Source: an uncultured Oscillospiraceae bacterium
GTDB lineage: Bacteria > Bacillota > Clostridia > Oscillospirales > Oscillospiraceae
Length of the DNA stretch: 7,450 nucleotides
Direction: 5' to 3'
Assembly (NCBI GenBank): GCA_947630345.1
Contig: CANRHF010000092.1
Coordinates: forward strand, 1-7,450
The position numbers were made by a program, and so were the translations under genes. Below the pieces are notes generated by a model. The model did not search any database, had not been told where the DNA came from, and saw only the letters and a list, made by a program, of their open reading frames with translations. Shown one piece after another: positions 1-7,203 of the stretch. Numbering within the stretch: position 1 is the first letter of the stretch; each line of letters starts with the position of its first letter.

Positions 1-1551
1 CAGCAGCAAAATGGGGCCGTCCTTATAAAGGGCCCGGGCCAGCATCAGCCGCTGGGTCTCGCCGCCGGAAAACAGGGCGCCGTCCAGATAGACCTCCCGG
101 CCGATGTGGGTTTCCAGGCCTTTCGGCAGCTTCTCGATAGCGGCGGTGAGCCCCGCCTTCTCCAGGCAGTCCCCGATCCGATCAAAGTCGATGCCCTCCG
201 TGGTCTGGGCGATCTCCTCCGCCACAGTGACGTCCAGAATGGAAAACTCCTGAAAGACGGCGCTGAACAGGTCGTAGTAGCGCCGCCGGTCAAAGGTCCG
301 GATATCCTGGCCGTTGAGCAGGACCTTCCCTTCCGTAGGGTCTAAAAGGCCGCACAGGAGCTTGACCAGGGTGGTCTTCCCCGCGCCGTTCAGGCCCACG
401 ATGGCCAGCTTCTCCCCCGGGCGGACGGTCAGATCGAGATCGTGGAGGGTGTCCTCCTGGGCCCCGGGGTAGCGGTAGGAGACCCCCTCCAATTTTAGCT
501 CATAGCCCTTCGCCTCTGGGACCGCCGCCCCGCCGTCGAACCGAAATGGCTCGGGGTAGTCCAGAAATTCCCGGATCAGGGAAATGTCCAGGCTCTCCTT
601 GTGCAGCGCCGACATCTGCCGCAGAATGCCCATGACCCAGTCGGTGAAGGTGGTCACCGCCGTAAAGTACAGCAGAAATTCGGAGACGGGCAGCCCCTCG
701 TGGAGGGTCTTGTTGATGAGCACCACGTAGGCGATGCCGTTCCGGGCCATGGTCAGCGCCACCGCCGTCAGGTCCGCCAGCACCTCCACCCGCTCCCGGC
801 GGAGGATGAAATCCAGATATAGGTCGTGGGCCTGGGTCAAAAGCTCCCGCAGCCAGCCCTGCAGGCCGAAGACGCGGATATCCTTCGCCAGGGCCACCGA
901 TTCCGATTTGATCTGGAAGTAGGCGATTTTCTGGAAGTATTTTTCTTCCTCCTCCTTATGGGCATACCGCCAGCTGTTGGCGTGCCGGGAGACCAGGAAC
1001 CCGGCCACGCAGGTGGCCATGATCACCAGGAGCAGCAGCCCGTTGATCCGGGACAAAATACCCAGGTACACCACCAGGCCGCCGATGTTGGCCAGCAGCA
1101 TGGTCAGGGTCTGCCAGATATGCTCCGTCGCCTCGTTATTGCCGCTGCAGGCGTTATGGGCCTTCTCCCGCAGCTTGATAAAGGACTCCTCCAGGGTGTT
1201 GGGGTAGGAGGTGACGCAGCACTTTTCGCTAATTTTCCCGATGATCCCGCTGCGCACATCCACCCGGGCGAACATGGTGTTTTCGCTGATATACCGGTCC
1301 AGGCCCTGGATCAAAAAGAGGGCGGCGGTGAAGGCCCCGATGGTCCCCAGCAGCTCCCCTATGGGGGCCTGCCGCTCCACCCGGGCCAGGACCTGGGGGG
1401 CGATATAGAGCTGGGTCAAATTGAGCAGGACCACCAGGATTGCTGATAACACGCAGAAGAAAAGCACCCGCTTGCGAATCTTCCAGGCCAGGCCCGCCAT
1501 CCACCCCACATTTTGCAGTACGTTGTATTTTGGTTTTTCCTTTGGCTTCAT
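1..1551 (-). CDS. ABC exporter, fused permease and ATPase (3' end outside window)
   Basis: Half-transporter that should dimerise in the cytoplasmic membrane and use ATP to export a substrate that cannot be named from sequence. 517 codons are visible, in frame without a stop. Hydrophobic segments lie near residues 29-50, 64-84, 149-190 (a pair), 255-275 and 290-310, giving a six-helix permease. The ATPase begins near residue 350, with Walker A GLNGAGKTT at 386-394, the Q-loop glutamine at 434 (VFQEF) and the signature SGGETQ at 495-500. The window ends inside Walker B (PILLL), so about 70-90 residues including the catalytic Glu and switch His are missing. There is no N-terminal C39 peptidase domain, so it is not a leader-cleaving bacteriocin exporter. 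The start is supported by GAGGTGA seven bases upstream. It lies 93 bases downstream of a histidine kinase gene on the same strand, suggesting it is that system's target. Family call is firm; substrate unknown. Confidence 0.93.
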   Translation of the reverse strand, partial: MKPKEKPKYNVLQNVGWMAGLAWKIRKRVLFFCVLSAILVVLLNLTQLYIAPQVLARVERQAPIGELLGTIGAFTAALFLIQGLDRYISENTMFARVDVRSGIIGKISEKCCVTSYPNTLEESFIKLREKAHNACSGNNEATEHIWQTLTMLLANIGGLVVYLGILSRINGLLLLVIMATCVAGFLVSRHANSWRYAHKEEEEKYFQKIAYFQIKSESVALAKDIRVFGLQGWLRELLTQAHDLYLDFILRRERVEVLADLTAVALTMARNGIAYVVLINKTLHEGLPVSEFLLYFTAVTTFTDWVMGILRQMSALHKESLDISLIREFLDYPEPFRFDGGAAVPEAKGYELKLEGVSYRYPGAQEDTLHDLDLTVRPGEKLAIVGLNGAGKTTLVKLLCGLLDPTEGKVLLNGQDIRTFDRRRYYDLFSAVFQEFSILDVTVAEEIAQTTEGIDFDRIGDCLEKAGLTAAIEKLPKGLETHIGREVYLDGALFSGGETQRLMLARALYKDGPILLL

Positions 1552-1573
1552 GTTGTTTCACCTCACGGCGCCG

Positions 1574-1582
1574 ATTGTATCA
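1574..1582 (-). promoter_or_regulatory. Possible extended -10 element for the ABC gene
   Basis: Read on the minus strand this is TGATACAAT, a TGn-extended -10 with 5 of 6 matches to TATAAT. It sits between the hairpin at 1590-1617 and the ABC start codon. The position 17 bases upstream (ACCCGG) is not a recognisable -35, so any promoter would depend on the extended -10 or on an activator such as the neighbouring LytTR regulator. The ten bases GTGATACAAT recur in the pckA promoter at 3645-3654. Confidence 0.35.
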
Positions 1583-1617
1583 CAAAAGATTCGTCCCCGG
1601 GTCGATCCGGGGACGAA
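1583..1617 (-). terminator. Intercistronic hairpin between kinase and ABC genes
   Basis: A perfect 11-bp inverted repeat, TTCGTCCCCGG / CCGGGGACGAA (1590-1600 and 1607-1617), encloses a 6-base loop. On the minus strand it is followed by TCTTTTG, a short imperfect T tract. It fits a partial intrinsic terminator, or an mRNA-stabilising/processing stem, that would lower exporter transcription relative to the regulator and kinase. The T tract is weak, so complete termination is not certain. Confidence 0.6.
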
Positions 1618-1644
1618 CCGCCGTTTTCGGGGGATGAATCGCGT

Positions 1645-2307
1645 TCAAAGCTGGGGCAGCAGGATCTCGGTGGTGAAGGCCCCGTCCTCGCTGTTGCGGC
1701 TGATGTACCCGCCCAGGCGCTCCACGATGGCGTCGATCCGCACCAGCCCAAAGCCGTGGCCCTCGCCCTTGGTGCTGCGGAAGAGCCCGCCCTCTTTTCT
1801 GAGCTTCTTCCCGGCGGTGAAGTTGGTGAAGGAGATGTAGAGCTGGGTGTTTTTCATGTCCATGTACACCCGGATCACCCGCCGGTCCTCCGGCAGCTTC
1901 TGGCTGGCCTCGATGGCGTTGTCAAAGAGGTTGCCGATGATGCAGCACAGGTCGATCTCCGAGGAGCGCAGCCGGACGGGGATCTGGGCGTCCGCCACCA
2001 CGGTGATCCCCTTGGCCTTGGCCAGGGAAATTTTGGAGTTCAGGATGGCGTCGGCCATGGGGTTGCCGGTCTTGATCACCGTGTCCACGGTGGTCAGGTC
2101 CTCATCCAGAAGGTCTAAGTACCGCCGGATGGCATCCCAGTCCCCCGCCGCGGCGTAGGCCTTCATGGTCTGGATGTGGTTGCGGTAATCGTGCCGCCAG
2201 CCCCGGATCTGGCGGTACATATTGTCCACCTCCCGGTAGTGGGTCTCGATCAGCTCCCGCTGATAATCGGCGATCCGCTGATCGATCCGCTTGGAAAGCA
2301 GGCCCAT
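1645..2307 (-). CDS. Sensorless GHKL-type sensor histidine kinase (HPK10-like)
   Basis: A 220-residue cytoplasmic histidine kinase, expected to phosphorylate the LytTR regulator encoded just upstream. An N-terminal helical stretch (residues 1-35) leads to the phospho-acceptor motif RHDYRNH with His39, typical of AgrC/ComD-like kinases. A GHKL ATPase follows, with N-box NLFDNAIEAS (Asn126, Asn130) and a glycine box GEGHGFGL (182-188). No membrane segment or PAS/HAMP/extracellular domain is present; AgrC-type kinases normally carry five to seven N-terminal helices and exceed 400 residues. An upstream in-frame ATG at 2349 exists, but the chosen start has AGGGGGTGA immediately before it and leaves only 4 bases after the regulator stop, implying translational coupling. 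Without its own sensor it may take its signal from the ABC transporter or another membrane partner; that is inference. Confidence 0.88.
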   Translation of the reverse strand: MGLLSKRIDQRIADYQRELIETHYREVDNMYRQIRGWRHDYRNHIQTMKAYAAAGDWDAIRRYLDLLDEDLTTVDTVIKTGNPMADAILNSKISLAKAKGITVVADAQIPVRLRSSEIDLCCIIGNLFDNAIEASQKLPEDRRVIRVYMDMKNTQLYISFTNFTAGKKLRKEGGLFRSTKGEGHGFGLVRIDAIVERLGGYISRNSEDGAFTTEILLPQL

Positions 2308-2311
2308 GGTC

Positions 2312-3010
2312 TCACCCCCTGTTGATGATCGCCCGGTTGATGCCGTCATAGGCCCCCCGGGGCAGCGGGAGGACGGTCCCGTCCCCCAGGAAAATCTGGG
2401 TCCTGGTCACCCGGCTGATCTGGGTCAGGTTCACCAGGAAGGAGCGGCCCACTCGGTAAAAGCGCTCGTCCAGCCGCTCCTCCAGGCTGCTCAGGGTCAT
2501 TTTCACAGTGCAGTCGGTCTTGGCGTGGATGGTCACATAGTTGCCGAACACCTCGGCGTACCGGATCTGGTAAACAGGCAATCGCACCATCTCGCCCCCC
2601 AGCTCCAGATTCAAGACCCGCTCGTTTTTGGCCAGCTTTTCCGCCGCCCGGTCCAGGACGGCCCGGAGCTTCTCCGCCCCCACCGGCTTCATCAGGTAGT
2701 GGAGCGCCGCCACCTCGTAACCCTCGGAAATGTAGTCGGAATAGCCCGTGACGAAGACGATCTGGACGGTGTCGTTCTCCCGCCGCAGCCGTTTGGCCAT
2801 GGCCACCCCGTCCATCGCCCCCATTTCAATGTCCAGGAGCAGGATATCGTAGTCCTTTTCCTCCGCGTAGTGGAACAAAAAGCCCTCGGCGGAGGAAAAT
2901 TGGTCGATTTTGACCGTGTGCCCGGCGCGGGCCGCCCAGTTTTCCGCCAGGGCCGCCAGATATTGCCGGTCCGCGTCAGAATCGTCGCAAATCGCGATTT
3001 TATAGTTCAT
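2312..3010 (-). CDS. LytTR-family response regulator
   Basis: A 232-residue two-component transcription regulator of the AgrA/ComE/LytR class. The receiver domain (about 1-120) has the acidic pair Asp9-Asp10, phospho-acceptor Asp60 (DILLLDIEMG), Thr88 and the conserved Lys108-Pro109. A linker leads to a C-terminal LytTR DNA-binding domain (about 132-230) with family-typical stretches such as YAEVFGNYVTIH and FYRVGRSFLVNL. All phosphorylation residues are present, so it should be a functional switch. GAGAGGG lies upstream of the ATG. It is the first gene of a minus-strand operon with the kinase (4 bases apart) and probably the ABC exporter. LytTR proteins usually bind direct repeats upstream of target promoters; no convincing pair was found by eye. 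Targets are therefore unproven, with the exporter as the obvious candidate. Confidence 0.95.
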   Translation of the reverse strand: MNYKIAICDDSDADRQYLAALAENWAARAGHTVKIDQFSSAEGFLFHYAEEKDYDILLLDIEMGAMDGVAMAKRLRRENDTVQIVFVTGYSDYISEGYEVAALHYLMKPVGAEKLRAVLDRAAEKLAKNERVLNLELGGEMVRLPVYQIRYAEVFGNYVTIHAKTDCTVKMTLSSLEERLDERFYRVGRSFLVNLTQISRVTRTQIFLGDGTVLPLPRGAYDGINRAIINRG

Positions 3011-3077
3011 GATCTTCGCCCTCTCGACGCCTATTCGCGTAGGACTCTCAGCCCTCGATTTCCGCTGCTGTATTTTA

Positions 3078-3089
3078 ATAGTGTACTAT
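3078..3089. repeat. Short inverted repeat over the operon -10 region
   Basis: ATAGT-GT-ACTAT is a perfect 5-bp inverted repeat with a 2-base centre, placed on the likely -10 box and start region of the regulator gene. Its size and position would suit a repressor or autoregulator site, but short AT-rich palindromes also occur by chance. Confidence 0.3.
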
Positions 3090-3114
3090 AGAAAAAGGAA
3101 AAATACAATCCCAA
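3080..3114 (-). promoter_or_regulatory. Promoter region of the regulator-kinase-ABC operon
   Basis: This AT-rich patch lies between the csoR terminator and the response regulator. The best minus-strand reading is TTGGGA (3109-3114), 18 bases, TATAGT (3085-3090), with 4/6 and 5/6 matches to consensus. A weaker alternative is TTGTAT (3103-3108), 17 bases, TACACT (3080-3085). Either gives a leader of roughly 65-75 bases. The inverted repeat at 3078-3089 overlaps both -10 candidates. Confidence 0.5.
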
Positions 3115-3144
3115 TCAAAAGCGCCATTTCCCCTAAATTTTGTC

Positions 3145-3179
3145 AAAGCCGCTCCCCCGGGGGAGTCCGGGGGAGCGGC
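3145..3179 (-). terminator. Intrinsic terminator of csoR
   Basis: A perfect 13-bp GC-rich stem, GCCGCTCCCCCGG / CCGGGGGAGCGGC (3148-3160 and 3167-3179), has a 6-base loop. On the minus strand it is followed by TTTGACAAAATTT. It begins five bases after the csoR stop codon and separates csoR from the operon downstream. The U tract is interrupted, but the very stable stem makes a terminator the natural reading. Confidence 0.8.
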
Positions 3180-3184
3180 GGCCT

Positions 3185-3514
3185 TTATTTCATGAATTTG
3201 TCGATGGCCTGGCACAGATCGTCGATGGCGGCCTGGTCCCCGGCGGCCACGGCGTCCACCATGCAATGGCGGAGGTGGTCCTGGAGGATCACCTTCCCGG
3301 TGCCCTCCAGCGCGGAGCGGACGGCGGCTAGCTGGATCAGCACCTCGGAGCAGTCATAGCCCTCCTCCACCATCCGCTTGACCCTCTCCAGGTGGCCGAT
3401 GGCCCGGGCCAGGCGGTTGACCACCGCTTTTTGGTTTTCATGGACGTGGCTGTGGGTGTGGGCGATGCCGTGGGCGTGCATATAAGCGTGGTCGTGGTGG
3501 GGATCTTGCTCCAT
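3185..3514 (-). CDS. csoR: CsoR-type copper-sensing repressor with His-rich N-terminus
   Basis: A 109-residue member of the CsoR/RcnR/FrmR family, all-helical DNA-binding proteins that release DNA on binding their ligand. The Cu(I) ligand set is intact: Cys55, His80 and Cys84 (YDCSEV, DHLRHC), with the 25- and 4-residue spacings of the characterised M. tuberculosis CsoR (Cys36, His61, Cys65). This C-H-C pattern argues for copper rather than Ni/Co (RcnR) or formaldehyde (FrmR). The odd part is residues 6-25, which hold nine histidines ahead of the usual start of the fold. An extra Cys101 lies in the last helix. The start at 3514 has AAAGGAG eight bases upstream; a longer reading from 3571 would begin inside the promoter and is rejected. 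It is transcribed alone, with no copA or copZ in the window, so its regulated genes are probably elsewhere. Confidence 0.92.
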   Translation of the reverse strand: MEQDPHHDHAYMHAHGIAHTHSHVHENQKAVVNRLARAIGHLERVKRMVEEGYDCSEVLIQLAAVRSALEGTGKVILQDHLRHCMVDAVAAGDQAAIDDLCQAIDKFMK

Positions 3515-3542
3515 GGCGGGGGCTCCTTTCGCCTTTTTTCTG

Positions 3543-3571
3543 ATTATATCCCATTTCGGTCCAAAAAGCAA
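3543..3571 (-). promoter_or_regulatory. Sigma-A promoter of csoR
   Basis: On the minus strand, TTGCTT (3566-3571), a 17-base spacer and a perfect TATAAT (3543-3548). The start of transcription would fall about 20-25 bases before the csoR ATG, leaving a leader just long enough for the ribosome site. Confidence 0.72.
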
Positions 3572-3585
3572 CCCCGGCAGGGGGA
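3571..3585. promoter_or_regulatory. Candidate CsoR operator
   Basis: ACCCC-GGCA-GGGGG has the C-tract/G-tract layout of operators bound by CsoR/RcnR-family repressors. It touches the -35 box of the csoR promoter, where binding would block transcription and give autoregulation. GC-rich DNA makes such tracts fairly common, so this is a candidate only. Confidence 0.35.
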
Positions 3586-3609
3586 TGGCCCCGCCTAAAT
3601 CGGGAAAAA

Positions 3610-3623
3610 ATTATCGAAATAAT
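3610..3623. repeat. Inverted repeat just upstream of the pckA -35 box
   Basis: ATTAT-CGAA-ATAAT, a 5-bp inverted repeat with a 4-base centre, ends two bases before the pckA -35 box. The location suits an activator or repressor site. No family consensus was recognised. Confidence 0.25.
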
Positions 3624-3625
3624 AG

Positions 3626-3654
3626 TAGACAAGATGTCAAATTCGTGATACAAT
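3626..3654 (+). promoter_or_regulatory. Sigma-A promoter of pckA
   Basis: TAGACA (3626-3631, 5/6 match), exactly 17 bases, then TACAAT (3649-3654, 5/6) preceded by TGa, an extended -10. Transcription should begin near 3661, giving a leader of about 95 bases before the pckA ATG. It is the only clear promoter for the plus-strand genes in the window. Confidence 0.78.
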
Positions 3655-3706
3655 GTATTTGGTGGAAGTTGGAATTTTTTCAAACTGTCCACACCTCGTG
3701 GTCAAC

Positions 3707-3734
3707 GCGGCAAATTTGCCGCTGCCGATTTTTT
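3707..3734 (+). promoter_or_regulatory. Structured pckA leader with terminator-like element
   Basis: GCGGCAAATTTGCCGC (3707-3722) is a perfect 16-base palindrome. An overlapping alternative stem, CGGCA (3708-3712) with TGCCG (3723-3727), would sit right against A-T6 (3728-3734) and look like a weak intrinsic terminator. The two stems share bases and cannot both form. A small stem, CCAC/GTGG (3689-3692 and 3698-3701), lies just upstream. The palindrome may instead act as a DNA operator downstream of the start site. Function is inferred. Confidence 0.4.
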
Positions 3735-3756
3735 CTCAATCTTAGGAGGATACACT

Positions 3757-5346
<1,590 letters not shown>

Positions 5347-5361
5347 TTTCTAAGCGCATTC

Positions 5362-5388
5362 GGCTCCGGGCCGGGCCCGGAGCCTTTT
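5362..5388 (+). terminator. Intrinsic terminator after pckA
   Basis: GGCTCCGGGC / GCCCGGAGCC (5362-5371 and 5375-5384), a perfect 10-bp stem with a 3-base CGG loop, is followed by TTTTCCCCC. It lies 15 bases past the pckA stop. Only 36 bases separate it from the next start codon and no promoter is visible there, so the decarboxylase genes probably depend on read-through, making this a partial terminator that sets the ratio. Confidence 0.8.
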
Positions 5389-5424
5389 CCCCCGTCAAAA
5401 AATCACATATGGAGGTTTTCCCCT

Positions 5425-6807
5425 ATGGCTCAAAAGGTACAGTTCGTAGAAACGGTGCTGCGGGACGCCAACCAGTCCCTGATCGCCACCCGTCTTCCCT
5501 ATGACAAGTTCGAGCCCATGCTGCCCACCATCGACAAGGTGGGTTACTACGCCGTGGAGTGCTGGGGCGGCGCCACCTTCGACGTGTGCCTGCGCTACCT
5601 GCACGAGGATCCCTGGGAGCGGCTGCGGAAGATCCGGGCCAAAATGCCCAACACCAAGCTGCAAATGCTCCTCCGGGGCCAGAACGTCCTGGGCTACGCC
5701 CACTACCCCGATGATTTTGTCAAGCTCTTTGTGGCCAAGGCCGTGGAGAACGGCATCGACGTGATCCGCATCTTCGACGCCCTGAACGACGTGAACAACC
5801 TGAAGGTGGCCATGGAGGCCACCATCAAGGCCGGGGCCATCGCCTCCGGCACCATCTCCTACACCACCTCCCCGGTCCACACCCAGGCCAACTATGTCAA
5901 GATGGTCAAGGAGCTCAAGGAAATGGGCGCCTCCACCATCTGCATCAAGGACATGGCCGGCATCATGGGCCCCAAGGAGGCCTACGACCTGGTCTCCGCC
6001 ATCAAGGACGCGGTGGATCTGCCCATCGACCTGCACACCCACTCCACCACCGGTCTGGCCTTCATGACCTACCTGAAAGCGGTGGAGGCCGGCGTGGACA
6101 TCATCGACACCGCCATCTCCCCCTTCTCCGGCGGCACCTCCCAGCCCGCCACCGAGACCCTGGCCTACGCCCTGCGGCAGCTGGGCTACCAGGTGGATCT
6201 GGACGACAGCCTGACCAAGAAAATGGCCGACTACTTCAAGACCGTCCGGGACGACTTTATCAAGGATGGCACCCTGATGCCCAAGTCCATGGCTACCGAC
6301 ACCCAGTGCCTGACCTACCAGGTCCCCGGCGGCATGCTGTCCAACCTCCTGTCCCAGCTCAAGCAGATGAACGCCCTAGACCGGTTTGACGAGGCCCTGG
6401 TGGAGACCCCCAAGGTCCGCAAGGACATGGGCTATCCGCCTCTGGTCACCCCCACCAGCCAGATGGTGGGCGTCCAGGCGGTGCGGAACGTCCTGGACGG
6501 CCAGCGGTACAAGACCGTCTCCAAGGAGATCAAGGCCTACTGCCGGGGCGAGTACGGCCGGACGCCGGCCCCCATCGACCCGGAGATCCAGGCCAAGATC
6601 CTGGGGGACGAAAAGCCCCTCACCGGCCGGTACGCCGACACCTTGAAGCCCATCGTGGAGGAGACCCGGCAGAAGCTGGCCGGCGTCGCCCGGAGCGACG
6701 AGGATGTGCTGAGCTATATCGCCTTCCCCAACCTGGCGGAGAAGTTCTTCGCCGAGCGGAAGGAGAAGGAAGAGAACACGGCGACCTACACCATCGTGGA
6801 AGCGTAA
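5425..6807 (+). CDS. oadA: Oxaloacetate decarboxylase alpha-type carboxyltransferase (no biotin domain)
   Basis: Carboxyltransferase that moves CO2 from oxaloacetate to biotin, giving pyruvate; the first step of the sodium-pumping oxaloacetate decarboxylase. It belongs to the OadA / pyruvate carboxylase B / transcarboxylase 5S group. The TIM-barrel part (about 1-300) carries the metal and catalytic set Asp14 (TVLRDANQS), Lys175 (CIKDMAG), His204 and His206 (DLHTHS), each three residues earlier than Asp17, Lys178, His207 and His209 described for Vibrio OadA. The PYC/OadA conserved region follows to about residue 440. At 460 residues it lacks the C-terminal Ala/Pro linker and biotinyl domain of the roughly 590-residue one-piece alpha subunit; biotin is supplied by the separate gene at 7200. 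GGAGG nine bases before the ATG supports the start. Pyruvate carboxylase subunit B is the main alternative, but the adjacent OadG-like gene favours the decarboxylase. Confidence 0.9.
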   Translation: MAQKVQFVETVLRDANQSLIATRLPYDKFEPMLPTIDKVGYYAVECWGGATFDVCLRYLHEDPWERLRKIRAKMPNTKLQMLLRGQNVLGYAHYPDDFVKLFVAKAVENGIDVIRIFDALNDVNNLKVAMEATIKAGAIASGTISYTTSPVHTQANYVKMVKELKEMGASTICIKDMAGIMGPKEAYDLVSAIKDAVDLPIDLHTHSTTGLAFMTYLKAVEAGVDIIDTAISPFSGGTSQPATETLAYALRQLGYQVDLDDSLTKKMADYFKTVRDDFIKDGTLMPKSMATDTQCLTYQVPGGMLSNLLSQLKQMNALDRFDEALVETPKVRKDMGYPPLVTPTSQMVGVQAVRNVLDGQRYKTVSKEIKAYCRGEYGRTPAPIDPEIQAKILGDEKPLTGRYADTLKPIVEETRQKLAGVARSDEDVLSYIAFPNLAEKFFAERKEKEENTATYTIVEA

Positions 6808-6822
6808 GAGGGAGGTCGTTTT

Positions 6823-7203
6823 ATGAACCATACGCTACTCCTTTCCGCCGCTTCGGCGGAGGCCCCGGTCCTGGGTGTGGGCGGCGCGGCGGTGATCGCC
6901 CTGCTGGGCTATGCCGTGGTGTTTTTCGGACTGGTCCTGCTGATGCTGGTGGTCATGGCTATGGGCAAGATCTTCACCTCCCTGGAGAAGAAGAACGCCC
7001 CGGCCCCGGCCCCCGAGGCCGCGCCTGCGCCGCCCCCCGCCCCCGCGCCCAAGCCTGTCGCCCCCGGCTCCGCCGGTCAGCTGAAGCTCTACAATGTGGA
7101 GCCCAAGACCGCCGCCATGCTGATGGCCATCGTGGCCGATAAAATGGGCAAGCCCCTGAATGAACTGCGCTTCATTTCCATCAAGGAGGTCGAAACCAAA
7201 TGA
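6823..7203 (+). CDS. oadG: OadG-like small membrane subunit of a sodium-pump decarboxylase
   Basis: A 126-residue protein that should anchor and assemble the decarboxylase at the membrane, as gamma/delta subunits of oxaloacetate, methylmalonyl-CoA and glutaconyl-CoA decarboxylases do. One long hydrophobic helix spans about residues 16-47 and ends with MGKIF. A flexible Ala/Pro linker (59-82) follows, then a compact C-terminal segment (about 83-126) with AAMLMAIVADKMG and ELRFISIKEVE, a pattern common in clostridial OadG-family proteins. GGGAGGT lies six bases before the ATG, 15 bases after the carboxyltransferase stop. The stop overlaps the next start (ATGA), so the two are translationally coupled. 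Sequence alone is weakly diagnostic in this short family; the call rests on the helix-linker-tail layout and its position between the carboxyltransferase and biotin carrier genes. Confidence 0.85.
   Translation: MNHTLLLSAASAEAPVLGVGGAAVIALLGYAVVFFGLVLLMLVVMAMGKIFTSLEKKNAPAPAPEAAPAPPPAPAPKPVAPGSAGQLKLYNVEPKTAAMLMAIVADKMGKPLNELRFISIKEVETK

Noticed and set aside
826..1446. A 206-codon plus-strand frame within the ABC gene region
   Set aside because: The minus strand is continuously open with permease helices, Walker A and signature motifs, so the plus frame is a shadow.
2308..2349. An upstream start for the histidine kinase at 2349
   Set aside because: It would overlap the regulator by 38 bases without a clear ribosome site; the start at 2307 follows AGGGGGTGA.
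2291..3091. A 266-codon open frame on the plus strand opposite the response regulator
   Set aside because: The minus strand encodes a complete receiver plus LytTR protein with all catalytic residues; the opposite frame shows no recognisable domain or ribosome site.
3515..3571. A 19-residue N-terminal extension of CsoR starting at 3571
   Set aside because: It would put the start codon at the -35 box, upstream of a perfect TATAAT, and lacks a ribosome site; the start at 3514 has AAAGGAG well placed.
5347..5424. A riboswitch or promoter between pckA and oadA
   Set aside because: The 78 bases hold only the terminator stem and a ribosome site; no -35/-10 pair or larger RNA fold was seen.
5395..6042. 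A 215-codon minus-strand frame opposite the carboxyltransferase
   Set aside because: Biased composition and no motifs; it mirrors a strongly conserved gene.
6997..7080. Repetitive GCC/CCC-rich tract in the OadG-like gene, with a similar one at 7290-7370
   Set aside because: These encode Ala/Pro linkers that are normal for this enzyme family, not a DNA repeat element.
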